Shown piece after piece: positions 43,514-52,699 of a stretch of 64,000 nt of DNA. The translations under genes were made by a program, and so were the position numbers. The notes beneath the pieces were generated by a model. That model was not told where the DNA came from and searched no databases. It saw nothing but the letters and a program-made list of their open reading frames with translations. This stretch comes from an uncultured Blautia sp. (GTDB lineage Bacteria; Bacillota; Clostridia; Lachnospirales; Lachnospiraceae): NCBI GenBank assembly GCA_934364795.1, contig CAKRMK010000001.1, positions 1-64,000 on the forward strand. Direction: 5' to 3'. Numbering within the stretch: position 1 is the stretch's first letter; each line of letters opens with the position of its first letter.

Positions 43514-45568
43514 CTATAAGCCAAGGTTTTCAAGGTCATATTTCATATATGCCTGCAACTTTTCCCTTAATATTTCGTGCTGGGGAAGTAAAAGATCCCT
43601 GTCAAGTTCCAGAAGTCCCCCTGCTGCCTCGCTGGCTGCTTTTAACATGTCTGCATCCTGGTAAATATCTCCGATTCGAAACTCCAGCTGCCCGCTCTGG
43701 CGGATGCCAAATAAATCCCCCGGGCCTCTTAGCTTCAGATCCTCGCCGGCAATATAAAATCCATCATTTGATTTGTTCAAAATCTCCAGACGTTTTGAAG
43801 TTTCCTCTTCTTCATTTCCCTGCATAAAAATACAGTAAGACTGGTACTCCCCTCTTCCTACCCGTCCACGAAGCTGGTGAAGCTGTGCAAGGCCAAAGCG
43901 TTCTGCATTTTCTACCATCATTACAGTGGCATTTGGTACATTCACTCCAACCTCTACAACAGTTGTGGATACCAGTATCTGTATTTCCCCACTGGCAAAC
44001 TGCTCCATAATGAGATTTTTCTCTTTTGGTTTCATTTTTCCATGAAGCATGTCAATGGTAATATCTGCCGGAAAAATTTCACGGATACAGGCTGTATAAT
44101 CAGTAACATTCTCTCCGTCTGCGCCTTCACTTTCTTCTACCATAGGACAGATAATATATGCCTGACGCCCCTGACGGATCTGTTTTTCAATAAAAGAATA
44201 GGCCTTTGGACGGTAAGAGGTTCCTACCACGCAGTTCTTTATGGGAAGACGCATAGCCGGAAGCTCATCAATAACAGAAATATCAAGATCACCGTATACA
44301 ATAATTGCCAGTGTTCTGGGAATAGGGGTTGCACTCATAACCAGCACATGAGGTACATTTCCCCGGGTTGTCAAGGCTTCTCTTTGCTTTACCCCGAAAC
44401 GGTGCTGCTCATCCGTAATCACAAGCCCCAGATTCGCATAAACTACTTTTTCCTGGATGAGGGCATGGGTTCCGATGATTACATTCGCTTCTCCAGACGT
44501 AATTTCTCCGTAAATCCGCCTTTTTTCTTTAGCAGTGGTGGATCCGGTAAGAAGGACAGGATTACAGCAGGTAATCTTCTGTTCTTTAAGAAGCTTTGTA
44601 AATGCCTCAAAATGCTGGTTTGCCAGAACTTCTGTGGGTACCATAAGTGCAGCCTGGTAACCATTTTCCACAGTCAGGATCATTGCAAGAAAAGCAAGGA
44701 TTGTTTTACCGCTTCCCACATCTCCCTGGACCAGCCTGGACATAAGAGAATGGCTGCAAAGATCCCGTTCGATCTCATGCCATGCATTTAACTGGGCTTT
44801 TGTCAGATGGTAAGGCAGCCCCTCTATGATCTGTTCTGTAGTCCATACTTGCTTCATGGGAAAGGCATTTTTAGCTTCCTGTGTTTTTCCCTTTAAGATC
44901 TGTACTGCCAGAATAAAAAGCAGAAATTCATCAAACACAAGTCTTTTTCTTGCAACCAGAAACTCCTGCATACTGGATGGAAAATGAATGGCGGAAATTG
45001 CATAATTATCATCAGCAAGACGATAATATTCTTTTATTTCGTCTGGCAAAAATTCCATGCTCAGCTCTTTCTCATCCAGAAGCTGATGCATCAGCTTGAT
45101 GATTAGTTTATTGGTCAGCCCGGCTGTCAATCCATATATAGGCTGCATGCTGTGAAGAATTTCTTCGTATGCTGCAGGTGTGAAAATTTCCGGATGTTCC
45201 ATTTCCAGCCTTCCCTTTTTCCTGGAAATTTTTCCGCGGAGAATAAAACAGCTTCCTTTTTTTAATGTATTTTTAAGATAGGGCGCATTAAACCAGACTA
45301 CCGGAAGACGCCCTGTAGTATCTGAAGCAGTAATGGAAATCACCTGAAGATTCCGGATTTTGTTTACATATACGCCAGTTGTAATAGTTCCCCGGATGGC
45401 TGCTATTGAATTTTTTTTCAGTGCCGCAATTTCCTGTGGAGCTTCATATATATCATAATTTCTCGGATAATAATGAAGAAGATCATCTGTTGTGGTAATT
45501 CCTATTTTCTGAAATAGTTTTTCTGTTTTTTCCCCTACTCCTTTTAATTCCCGAAGCAGCTTTGTCAC
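43514..45568 (-). CDS. recG: ATP-dependent DNA helicase RecG
   Basis: 684 residues. It unwinds branched DNA and reverses stalled forks. An N-terminal OB-fold wedge (about 1-230; GVGEKTEKLFQKIGITTTDD) precedes the helicase core. Seen there are Walker A DVGSGKT, the DEQH box ITDEQHRFGVKQREAL, motif III MSATPIPRTLA and motif VI QLRGRVGRGEYQSYC. The C-terminus has the RecG-specific LRGPGDLFGIRQSG. Length and motif order are normal. Confidence 0.97.
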   Translation of the reverse strand: MTKLLRELKGVGEKTEKLFQKIGITTTDDLLHYYPRNYDIYEAPQEIAALKKNSIAAIRGTITTGVYVNKIRNLQVISITASDTTGRLPVVWFNAPYLKNTLKKGSCFILRGKISRKKGRLEMEHPEIFTPAAYEEILHSMQPIYGLTAGLTNKLIIKLMHQLLDEKELSMEFLPDEIKEYYRLADDNYAISAIHFPSSMQEFLVARKRLVFDEFLLFILAVQILKGKTQEAKNAFPMKQVWTTEQIIEGLPYHLTKAQLNAWHEIERDLCSHSLMSRLVQGDVGSGKTILAFLAMILTVENGYQAALMVPTEVLANQHFEAFTKLLKEQKITCCNPVLLTGSTTAKEKRRIYGEITSGEANVIIGTHALIQEKVVYANLGLVITDEQHRFGVKQREALTTRGNVPHVLVMSATPIPRTLAIIVYGDLDISVIDELPAMRLPIKNCVVGTSYRPKAYSFIEKQIRQGRQAYIICPMVEESEGADGENVTDYTACIREIFPADITIDMLHGKMKPKEKNLIMEQFASGEIQILVSTTVVEVGVNVPNATVMMVENAERFGLAQLHQLRGRVGRGEYQSYCIFMQGNEEEETSKRLEILNKSNDGFYIAGEDLKLRGPGDLFGIRQSGQLEFRIGDIYQDADMLKAASEAAGGLLELDRDLLLPQHEILREKLQAYMKYDLENLGL

Positions 45569-45626
45569 TGTTTTCTCCTCCTATTTCCAGATCCTACATT
45601 TAAAAAAGTTTTAAAAAATATGTACT

Positions 45627-45640
45627 TTAGAGCGTGCCCC
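45627..45640 (+). repeat. Short copy of the TTAGAGCGTG intergenic motif
   Basis: TTAGAGCGTGCCCC followed by AAAAGG, between recG and the DAK2 gene. Confidence 0.6.
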
Positions 45641-45662
45641 AAAAGGCTTTAGATCCTGGCCG

Positions 45663-45694
45663 AAAAAGGGGCGGAAACTTCTCCGCCCCTTTTT
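45663..45694. terminator. Bidirectional terminator after the DAK2 gene
   Basis: AAAAAGGGGCGGA and TCCGCCCCTTTTT form a perfect 13-base stem around AACTTC. Confidence 0.88.
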
Positions 45695-45754
45695 GTATTA
45701 TTTACGTCTGTTATTTACAAACATGGATTCCTGCATCCTGTCAGAATATAGCAA

Positions 45755-47443
45755 CTACTCAACAGAAATAATGTAATAATAAATCGGCTGTCCACCCATG
45801 TTTACTTCTACTTCGCAGTCCGGATACAGCTCTTCCAGCTCTTCGCCAAGCTTCTGGGCATCCTCTTCTGTAGTCTCGGCACCATAATAAATGCTGATAA
45901 CCTCTGAATCCTCATCAACCATAGAAGCTACCATTTCTTTGGCAACATTTTCACGGCCTTTTCCTACTGCAAGAATTCCGTGATCACCGATGCCCATGAT
46001 ATCTCCCTCATGGATCTCTTTCTCATCCAGTCTGGTGTCTCGGACTGCATAAGTAACCTGTCCGGTTTTCACCATAGATACGGCTTCCATCATGCCTTCC
46101 AGATTCTCCTCGCCTGTCATATCCGGCTGGAAACTGATCAATGCGGTAATTCCCTGTGGAATGGTCTTGGTAGGAACTACCACGATCTCCTTATCTTCGG
46201 TAAGATCTCTTGCCTGGTTGGCAGCAAGGACAATATTCTTATTATTCGGGAAAATATAAATAGTATCTGCATTTACCTCTGCAATGGCATTGAGCATGTC
46301 CTCTGTACTTGGGTTCATGGTCTGTCCGCCTTCGATGATGTAATCCACATTCAGTTCTTTAAATAAGGTAGAAAGTCCATCTCCCACAGAAACACTGATA
46401 AAGCCATATTTCTTGCGCTCTTTGGCAGCTTTTGCAGCAGCTTCTTTCTTCTCCTGCTCTTCCTGCTCCCTGGCAAGCTTCTGGGCATCCTTGATCAGCT
46501 TCTCCTGGTGTTCTTCTCGCATATTGTCTATCTTCATGCGGGAAAGGGCTCCATAGGTAAGGGCCTTCTCAAATGCCTGTCCAGGATGGTTGGTGTGTAC
46601 ATGTACCTTCACAATCTCATCATCTGCTACCAGAACAACAGAATCTCCTATAGACATAAGAAATTCCTTGAAGCTGTGAACTTCTTCATCTGGAAGTGGT
46701 TTATCCAGAAGAATAATAAATTCTGTACAATATCCAAATTTAATGTCCGCTTCAGCCTGTGGAGTGATCTTGGTCACAGCCGGGCCGGATGAGGATTTCT
46801 CAAATGCAGAATAATCAATTTCTTTTCCAAGGTAGCCGTCAAAAGCTCCGCGGAAAACTTCCAGAAGTCCCTGTCCGCCTGAATCCACTACGCCAGCTTC
46901 CTTCAGTACCGGAAGCATTTCCGGAGTGCGGGCAAGTGTTTTCTCTGCATGTTCAAAAATAGCGCGGAAGAAAAGTTCCAGATTTGCAGATTCTTCTGCG
47001 ATCTCTGCTGCCTTTACAGCTGCTTCCCGGGCTACTGTCAGGATTGTTCCTTCCTTTGGTTTCATAACTGCTTTGTATGCAGTCTCTACAGCCTTCTCCA
47101 TAGCCGCAGCGATCACAGTTGCATCCATTTCCTTATATCCCTTGGTTCCCTTGGTAAAGCCTCTAAGAAGCTGGGAAAGGATAACGCCTGAATTACCTCT
47201 GGCTCCACGCAGGGAACCGGAAGAAATAGCTTTGGCAAGTGTGTCCATATCAGGATCTACAAGGCTGCTTACCTCTGATGCTGCTGACATAATCGTCAGG
47301 GTCATATTCGTACCGGTATCTCCATCTGGAACCGGAAATACATTCAGCTCGTTGATCCATTCTTTCTTCGCTTCCAGGTTCTTGGCACCAGCCAGGAACA
47401 TTCTGGAAAGTATCTTGGCATCTATGGTCTGTCTATCCACCAC
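45755..47443 (-). CDS. DAK2 domain protein, FakA/YloV-like fatty acid kinase
   Basis: 562 residues from a GTG start (AGGAGG six bases before). The N-terminal DAK2 nucleotide domain has NVFPVPDGDTGTNMTLTI, with the metal-binding Asp, and GARGNSGVILSQLLRG. A middle region includes VHVHTNHPGQAFEKALTYG. The C-terminal domain reads GDGLSTLFKELNVDYIIEGG and KNIVLAANQA. In the FakA system this kinase phosphorylates fatty acids held by a FakB (DegV) partner for phospholipid synthesis. No FakB is in the window. It is 18 bases after the Asp23 gene, an arrangement widespread in Firmicutes. Confidence 0.92.
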   Translation of the reverse strand: MVDRQTIDAKILSRMFLAGAKNLEAKKEWINELNVFPVPDGDTGTNMTLTIMSAASEVSSLVDPDMDTLAKAISSGSLRGARGNSGVILSQLLRGFTKGTKGYKEMDATVIAAAMEKAVETAYKAVMKPKEGTILTVAREAAVKAAEIAEESANLELFFRAIFEHAEKTLARTPEMLPVLKEAGVVDSGGQGLLEVFRGAFDGYLGKEIDYSAFEKSSSGPAVTKITPQAEADIKFGYCTEFIILLDKPLPDEEVHSFKEFLMSIGDSVVLVADDEIVKVHVHTNHPGQAFEKALTYGALSRMKIDNMREEHQEKLIKDAQKLAREQEEQEKKEAAAKAAKERKKYGFISVSVGDGLSTLFKELNVDYIIEGGQTMNPSTEDMLNAIAEVNADTIYIFPNNKNIVLAANQARDLTEDKEIVVVPTKTIPQGITALISFQPDMTGEENLEGMMEAVSMVKTGQVTYAVRDTRLDEKEIHEGDIMGIGDHGILAVGKGRENVAKEMVASMVDEDSEVISIYYGAETTEEDAQKLGEELEELYPDCEVEVNMGGQPIYYYIISVE

Positions 47444-47461
47444 AAGTTTCCTCCTCTAATC

Positions 47462-47821
47462 CTAATCTATTGCACGAACACCTTCTACATAAATGTTGAT
47501 CTTCTCAATCTCCATTCCTGTAAAAGCCTCGACTTTATATTTTACATTATTTACAAGATTATCTGCAATAGTGCTGATGTTTACACCATACGCAACGATT
47601 ACATGGAAATCCAGGCGGATCTTATTATCCTCTGTGATCTTAACATTAATACCATGCTGCAGAGAATCTCTCCTGAGCAGTTTCACAAGGCCGTCCTTCA
47701 TGCTGACAGCGGCCATACCGATAATACCGAAGCACTCTACTGCAACGCTTCCTGCATAAGTAGCGATAACATCCGTATCAATAATAATCTGGCCAAGGCC
47801 GGAATCTATACGTCCCTTCAT
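47462..47821 (-). CDS. Asp23/Gls24 family envelope stress protein
   Basis: From the ATG at 47821 (GGAGG eight bases upstream; a longer frame from 47851 has no better site) the product has 119 residues (MKGRIDSGLGQIIIDTDVIA). The pattern ECFGIIGMAAVSMKDGLVKL, DFHVIVAYGVNISTIADNLV and IEKINIYVEGVRAID fits the Asp23 domain (YloU type). Members sit at the membrane in envelope homeostasis. It is co-transcribed with the DAK2 gene, as in Bacillus (yloU-yloV). Confidence 0.92.
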   Translation of the reverse strand: MKGRIDSGLGQIIIDTDVIATYAGSVAVECFGIIGMAAVSMKDGLVKLLRRDSLQHGINVKITEDNKIRLDFHVIVAYGVNISTIADNLVNNVKYKVEAFTGMEIEKINIYVEGVRAID

Positions 47822-47944
47822 ATGGTTTACCTCCATTAATTTGATTTTCAAAATGCATATACAGTATTATAACCTGTTTTGTTCCAAAAAGGAATATAAT
47901 TTTGAAATAGTTTTAAAATAGTTTTAAAATTTTCCTTTTTTTGC

Positions 47945-47973
47945 TTGCAAAATGTAATTTCATCTGTTAGAAT
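47945..47973 (+). promoter_or_regulatory. Promoter of rpmB
   Basis: TTGCAA (47945-47950), a 17-base spacer and TAGAAT (47968-47973), 37 bases before the start codon. Confidence 0.65.
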
Positions 47974-48010
47974 ATAGACTGTTGAAAAAAAGCGTCAAGG
48001 AGGTGCTATC

Positions 48011-48196
48011 ATGGCTAAATGTGCAATTTGTGAAAAAGGAGCTCATTTCGGAAATAATGTGAGTCATTCCCATAGAAGATCCAATAAGATGTGGAAATCA
48101 AACGTAAAATCCGTTAAGGTTAAAACTGAAAGCGGAGCTAAGAAGATGTACGTATGTACTTCCTGCTTAAGATCCGGTAACGTAGAAAGAGCCTAA
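48011..48196 (+). CDS. rpmB: 50S ribosomal protein L28
   Basis: 61 residues starting MAKCAICEKGAHFGNNVSHS. It binds 23S rRNA in the large subunit. This is the zinc-binding form, with Cys4/Cys7 and Cys49/Cys52 (YVCTSCLRSG). GGAGG precedes the ATG. It is divergent from the Asp23-DAK2 pair, the order common in Firmicutes. It is one of only two plus-strand genes right of 26.1 kb. Confidence 0.97.
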   Translation: MAKCAICEKGAHFGNNVSHSHRRSNKMWKSNVKSVKVKTESGAKKMYVCTSCLRSGNVERA

Positions 48197-48205
48197 GTAA
48201 CACCC

Positions 48206-48236
48206 GCCCTCGCAGAAATGTGGGGGCTGTTTTTAT
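48206..48236 (+). terminator. Terminator of rpmB
   Basis: GCCCTCGCA and TGTGGGGGC pair throughout (two wobbles) around GAAA, followed by TGTTTTTATG. Confidence 0.8.
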
Positions 48237-48296
48237 GTAATCTATGTAATAGGAAATTCTGCCAGGTAGGATTTTTCCTGTATAACCAAAAAAACA

Positions 48297-48330
48297 GGCG
48301 TGAAAAGTTTTCCCTTTTCACGCCCCTTTT
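48297..48330. terminator. Terminator after the 45-residue membrane protein gene
   Basis: GGCGTGAAAAG and CTTTTCACGCC form a perfect 11-base stem, with seven A on its left (T on the minus strand) and CCTTTT on its right. Confidence 0.85.
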
Positions 48331-48466
48331 ATTTGCAAAACAAATGATAGCCGCACAGCAGACACAAAGCTGCTGCAATCAGCAAAGCCACCGTTTCTGA
48401 AATCAAAATTCCGATCACCATCCCAAGTCCGGTAAAAAACAGCATAAAACCAAGAACCTTTCCCAT
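48329..48466 (-). CDS. Small two-helix membrane protein, 45 aa
   Basis: ATG at 48466 to TAA at 48329 encodes MGKVLGFMLFFTGLGMVIGI, then LLIAAALCLLCGYHLFCK. Two membrane helices fill nearly the whole chain, ending in a Cys/Lys tail. The stop is directly followed by a strong terminator on the same strand, which supports a real gene. Similar tiny proteins (MGK start, CGYNLF-like end) recur in Clostridia as far as I recall; the function is unknown. The ribosome site is weak (GGACGG). Confidence 0.6.
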   Translation of the reverse strand: MGKVLGFMLFFTGLGMVIGILISETVALLIAAALCLLCGYHLFCK

Positions 48467-48638
48467 AACGTATACCGTCCAGTCTCTTTGGTTTAATATA
48501 TTTTATGCACAGACCTGGGTTTTTGAACACTTTTATAATGGCTTCGAAACAGTTATTACTTTTACATTATTACCTTTACATTATTATTTCCATATATTAC
48601 TTTGTATATTCTTGTTTTCTTTATTCTTCTTATTTTCT

Positions 48639-49013
48639 TTATTCTTCTTCAGAATTTACTGTTTCTTCTGTATCGTTTCCACCAGGTGCAAAGCGGTTTA
48701 CAAAATCCGGAACCATGTCCAGAACTTTTGTCAGGCCGTCCTGATTCTTCACATTCACAAGCTTGGTAGTTCCATTCTGGATCACCAGCACAGCGCACGG
48801 AGTCATTTTACCCGCAAGGCCTCCGCCTCCGTTGTTCTTTTTCTCCCCTGCAAAAGCACCAGCACCTACACCAAAAGATACATCAACCAGTGGAAGTATG
48901 ATTGTATCTCCTACATGAATAGCGTCTCCTACAACTGTCTTTGCAGATACAAATCCATCCATTCCTTTAAAAAGAGAGCTTACTGTTTCTTTGAAGTTGT
49001 TTTCGTTTTCCAT
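48639..49013 (-). CDS. gerW: GerW (YtfJ) family sporulation protein
   Basis: 124 residues. The family core is seen as SLFKGMDGFVSAKTVVGDAI, then VGDTIILPLVDVSFGVGAGA and GGGGLAGKMTPCAVLVIQNG. In Bacillus YtfJ/GerW is needed for germination with some nutrients. It is three bases after the DUF2953 gene, as ytfJ follows ytfI. This is one sign that the organism belongs to a spore-forming lineage. Confidence 0.92.
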   Translation of the reverse strand: MENENNFKETVSSLFKGMDGFVSAKTVVGDAIHVGDTIILPLVDVSFGVGAGAFAGEKKNNGGGGLAGKMTPCAVLVIQNGTTKLVNVKNQDGLTKVLDMVPDFVNRFAPGGNDTEETVNSEEE

Positions 49014-49016
49014 TTT

Positions 49017-50147
49017 TTAGTCCTCCTTATGCTTCCAACGGTTCATAACGTATTTTATATTTTTATTAAAGTAAATCTCTATTGCCGCTTTTACAAACAT
49101 AATACCGTAAATTCTGCCTTTCATAGCTATATCTCCGGTCAGCTGATTTTCCCCGTCAAAAAGGGGAGTTACCTGCACTTTGTTTTTGTGAAAGGGAAAT
49201 GTCATTCCAAGAACCGCCAGTGCTGTTCCGGTAACTGCCGGATCTTCACAGCCAAATGTAACATGGCCATCTATCTTCGTAGGAAGTACATGCCGTATCA
49301 ACCCCTTTGCATCTTTGTACACAAGAGCAAATGCAGCCTTTGTTCTTTCATTACCAAGAAATTCCTTCCACCAGTCTATTCTATTTTTGATTCTGGAAAA
49401 GGTCTGTTTTATATGTCTGAATTTTTCCTGAATGCTCTTTATAAAGGAAGTAATTCTTTTCCACAAATTTCCCGGGAAGTTTAATATCTTATTTAGTATT
49501 TCCCGAATACGGATAAACAAAACATTCAAAAATGAATTTTTATCTTTTTCTGGAACCTGTTTTTCAGGATGTTGAGACAGGTTCTGGGGTGTGGCATCAT
49601 TCCCGGCAACGGGTTCCCTAAATGGCTGAGACATTTCCAGGTCTTCTGCTGCCTGCGTTTTTTTCAACTCTTCCACTGTCGGAGACTTTTTCTGATCTTT
49701 AGCTGCTTCTTTGGCAGTCCAAATTTCTTCTAAAGTCTCTTCTTCCGGCTCTTCTGGAAACTCTTCCCCAAAAAGCTGTACACCTTCTTCGTTTTTTGAC
49801 GAAGTTTTCTTCTTTTCACTTTTCCCGCCAGTTCCAGTTTGTCCCCGGTGACGGTTTTTCAAGGAATTTAGAAATCCCTGAATCTTGTCCAGAGGTATCC
49901 CAAACAATGTGATCACCAGTTTTGTTTCTCCGTTTTGAAAAAAGAAACTGGCTCCAACTGCCCGAAACAGCCAGCTCACCCTGGCCTTTGCCTGAATTTC
50001 CTTAAAACTGCCGTTCTCCTTTATAGCACTGGCAGAATAACGCACCGGACAGAACAGAACCAGCAACAGAGCCAGCAGCACAAGTCCCAGCAGGATTCCC
50101 AGAAGAATCAATATAAATTTTATGAGGATCCACAGTATATGTAACAT
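49017..50147 (-). CDS. DUF2953 (YtfI-like) protein
   Basis: 376 residues. One N-terminal membrane helix (ILLGILLGLVLLALLLVLFC) leads to a strand-rich region (PVRYSASAIKENGSFKEIQA, ETKLVITLFGIPLDKIQ). A low-complexity Glu/Lys/Pro stretch follows (about 120-195). The C-terminal DUF2953 part reads TFGCEDPAVTGTALAVLGMT and IKYVMNRWK. YtfI in Bacillus is a sporulation protein of unknown mechanism. It lies between the 103-residue gene and gerW with gaps of four and three bases. Confidence 0.88.
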   Translation of the reverse strand: MLHILWILIKFILILLGILLGLVLLALLLVLFCPVRYSASAIKENGSFKEIQAKARVSWLFRAVGASFFFQNGETKLVITLFGIPLDKIQGFLNSLKNRHRGQTGTGGKSEKKKTSSKNEEGVQLFGEEFPEEPEEETLEEIWTAKEAAKDQKKSPTVEELKKTQAAEDLEMSQPFREPVAGNDATPQNLSQHPEKQVPEKDKNSFLNVLFIRIREILNKILNFPGNLWKRITSFIKSIQEKFRHIKQTFSRIKNRIDWWKEFLGNERTKAAFALVYKDAKGLIRHVLPTKIDGHVTFGCEDPAVTGTALAVLGMTFPFHKNKVQVTPLFDGENQLTGDIAMKGRIYGIMFVKAAIEIYFNKNIKYVMNRWKHKED

Positions 50148-50151
50148 GCGC

Positions 50152-50463
50152 TCACCTGTTCTTAAAATATTCTTTTATCTGAAATGCACCTGTTTCGCCA
50201 TAAATATTTTTCACAATATCCACAGCCAGATCTATTGCTTCCTCTTTTCCCTTTGCCATACCGATAATTTCAGGGCATCTGGCATAATAACTTTTCTGAA
50301 TCAGCATATAGGATGGTACAATTTCCAAAAGGTTCCCCGGGTTCTCCGATAATGTAACCAGATAAACGCCAAGTGCCATCTTGCCGGCATCAATACGCCG
50401 TTTCGCTTTCACAGCATCTTTGATTCCCTCACCAACATAATAATCTTCCCGCCATTTCAGCAT
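50152..50463 (-). CDS. Conserved hypothetical protein, 103 aa
   Basis: 103 residues (MLKWREDYYVGEGIKDAVKA, ALGVYLVTLSENPGNLLEIV, KGKEEAIDLAVDIVKNIYGE). Cytosolic, mixed helix and strand. No domain is recognised. It is the first gene of the operon with the DUF2953 and gerW genes, four bases from the former, so a sporulation link is a reasonable inference. Confidence 0.8.
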   Translation of the reverse strand: MLKWREDYYVGEGIKDAVKAKRRIDAGKMALGVYLVTLSENPGNLLEIVPSYMLIQKSYYARCPEIIGMAKGKEEAIDLAVDIVKNIYGETGAFQIKEYFKNR

Positions 50464-50580
50464 ATCCGGTTCTACACTCCTTTGTTATTATAATGATTTC
50501 CTTTTCCCTGAAGTTTTAAACAATTGAAGTAGCTTTTTATACAGCAAAAGATTCTGATATAACCTCTGACAGTATAAACC

Positions 50581-50631
50581 TGTAGAAAATAAAGGCTGCG
50601 TAAATAAAATACGCAGCCTTTATTTTCTACA
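50581..50631. terminator. Perfect 22-base hairpin terminator
   Basis: Positions 50581-50602 and 50610-50631 are exact reverse complements around a 7-base loop (AATAAAA); the stem includes AAAGGCTGCGTA. It ends the NUDIX gene. Confidence 0.85.
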
Positions 50632-50637
50632 CATGAA

Positions 50638-51093
50638 TCAGAAATACTTCTGCTGCCTGTCCCATAATCCGGCACTTCGCAGTTCCAGATATTCCTGGTA
50701 TGCTCTCTCCACAATCTGCTTCTCATTTGCAAAGCGAAGCAAATGATAGATTTCGTGAAACTTATAATACCCGGAATCCACGAAAAATTCCTCTCTTTGA
50801 GGCTTGCTATGATAATTATCAGCCGTCATAAGATACCAATGTACCTCTTTATTGACCATGTCCTCCGGCACTGTGAAATTATACTGGCTCTTTCCCACAT
50901 ATTTCACAATGGAGGCTCTCACATCAGCTTCTTCCCTGACTTCCCGCAATGCGGTCTGTTCATGGGTCTCTCCTGGCTCTACGGTTCCTTTCGGCAGAAC
51001 CCAGCCTTCGTAACGGTTTTTGTAAGACTTATATAACGCAAGAATCTTACCTCGATGAATTACCACACCGCCACAGCTCGTTGCTTCTATCAT
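50638..51093 (-). CDS. NUDIX hydrolase
   Basis: 151 residues. The Nudix box is complete: GTVEPGETHEQTALREVREE continuing ADV, with the catalytic Glu set. The N-terminus SCGGVVIHRGKILALYKSYK is the usual first strand pair. It hydrolyses a nucleoside diphosphate linked to another group, possibly Ap4A- or (d)NTP-type; the exact substrate is unknown. It is followed at once by a perfect hairpin terminator. Confidence 0.9.
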   Translation of the reverse strand: MIEATSCGGVVIHRGKILALYKSYKNRYEGWVLPKGTVEPGETHEQTALREVREEADVRASIVKYVGKSQYNFTVPEDMVNKEVHWYLMTADNYHSKPQREEFFVDSGYYKFHEIYHLLRFANEKQIVERAYQEYLELRSAGLWDRQQKYF

Positions 51094-51214
51094 GCTGCAA
51101 TCCTCCTGTAATGCGTGTGTTTTCTAAACTGTATATAGTATACCTCTTTTTCAGACAACTGGCAACAGGGAATATTAATCGCAACACGAAATCAGGACAG
51201 GAAAACAGGAATTT

Positions 51215-52699
51215 TTAATTATTTGCATAATAAGCGTCAAAAATCTGTCCTGCAATGGGAACTGCAGCTTCACTTCCAGATCCACCATTTTCCACGATTA
51301 CTGCAACTACAATATCCGGATCATCCACATTGGAATAACCGATAAACCAGGAATGGCTGTGCCCTTCCTCATCAAACTCCGCTGATCCGGTCTTACCGGC
51401 TACTGTATAACTTCTGCCTGAAAGTGCAGAAGCTGTACCTGAATCAACAACCTGTTTCATCAGCTTGCCAAGAAGATTTGCCTCGTTAGAGCTCATCAGT
51501 CTCTTATATACAGAAGGCTCCGTTTTCTTAACAGTATCCCCATTATCATTTACTACCTCATCAATCAGATAAGGCTTCATAAGTACCCCATCATTTGCAA
51601 CAGCACATGTAATAAGTGCCATATGCATAGGAGATACAAGTGTATTTCCCTGTCCAATAGCAGTCTGCATAATAAGAGGTGTCACAGAATTTTTATCCAG
51701 GGAAAAGCTGCTGGTCCTGTAAGAATTCAGTGGCAGATTTCCGTTAAACAAAAGATCCTCCGCTGTCTCACGCAAAGATGCACCACCAAGATCAACCCCG
51801 ATATTGGCAAAAGCACAGTTACAGGAATTTGCGAAAGCAGAATAGAAATTCTCCTGCCCGTGCACCGTATTGTGGTAACAGTGAATCGTATGGTCTTCCA
51901 GAGTAATACTTCCCTCACACAGATAATCATATCCCTCAAAGGTTCCCTTTTTGCGGAAATAGTCCAGTGCAGTTACCACCTTAAAGGTAGAACCAGGTGG
52001 ATAAGCGCCATTGGTGGCACGATTTAAAAGACTGCTGTCATTTTCATCATTTACAAGGTTCTGCCAGTTCTGCTCAATGGTATTGGGATCAAAATCCGGT
52101 TTGCTCACCTCCACAAGGCGTTTTCCTGTAGATGGCTCAATTACCACAACCGCACCTCTTCTGTCTCCCAGTGCATTATACGCAACAGACTGAAGATTGG
52201 CATTTAGTGTGGAAACAACTGTATCCCCTGTATTTTTATGATTCAAAAACTGATTTTTCATCTGCGTAAGGAAAAAAGAATGGGATGTCAGAAGTGTAAA
52301 ATTTGCTTCTGATTCCAGCCCACTTTTTCCATTGGAATCATATCCTACAACATGTGCAAATATATTGGAATATGGATAATTACGTGTCTCTGTCCCATCC
52401 TCGCTTACATTGGTCTGTGCAAGGACCTGTCCATCAGAAGACATAATCTTCCCTCTGACTACCCTGTCAGAAAAAGAATCCTGTCTGGTATTATAGGGGC
52501 TGTTGATAAAATCATCGCTTTTAAAGCCATTAAAATAAATCAGATACCCGATCATGCTGATAAAAATGATTCCAAAGAAAATAGAAACAAAGGTATATTC
52601 TTTATTTCTGGCTTTACTTTTCTTAGTAATCTCTTTCTGCCGCCTCTTCAACAGCTCTCTGTCTTGCTCTCTTTGCCGCTTCTCGTCGATGTCTCTCAA
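51215..52699 (-). CDS. Class B penicillin-binding protein (transpeptidase)
   Basis: About 495 residues from a TTG at 52699 (GAGGA eight bases before). Starts at 52750 and 52651 are also possible. A very basic cytosolic tail (RQREQDRELLKRRQKEITKK) precedes one membrane helix (IFFGIIFISMIGYLIYF). The outer part has a dimerisation domain and the transpeptidase: PPGSTFK (active Ser about residue 237), SCN and GKTGS. It cross-links peptidoglycan with the SEDS protein encoded just upstream, whose 3' end it overlaps by at least 29 bases. It resembles PBPA/PBP2-type elongation or division enzymes; the exact role is open. Confidence 0.92.
   Translation of the reverse strand: MRDIDEKRQREQDRELLKRRQKEITKKSKARNKEYTFVSIFFGIIFISMIGYLIYFNGFKSDDFINSPYNTRQDSFSDRVVRGKIMSSDGQVLAQTNVSEDGTETRNYPYSNIFAHVVGYDSNGKSGLESEANFTLLTSHSFFLTQMKNQFLNHKNTGDTVVSTLNANLQSVAYNALGDRRGAVVVIEPSTGKRLVEVSKPDFDPNTIEQNWQNLVNDENDSSLLNRATNGAYPPGSTFKVVTALDYFRKKGTFEGYDYLCEGSITLEDHTIHCYHNTVHGQENFYSAFANSCNCAFANIGVDLGGASLRETAEDLLFNGNLPLNSYRTSSFSLDKNSVTPLIMQTAIGQGNTLVSPMHMALITCAVANDGVLMKPYLIDEVVNDNGDTVKKTEPSVYKRLMSSNEANLLGKLMKQVVDSGTASALSGRSYTVAGKTGSAEFDEEGHSHSWFIGYSNVDDPDIVVAVIVENGGSGSEAAVPIAGQIFDAYYANN

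Noticed and set aside
43877..44791. 304-codon plus-strand frame opposite recG
   Set aside because: Antisense to a fully conserved recG; the composition is that of a shadow frame.
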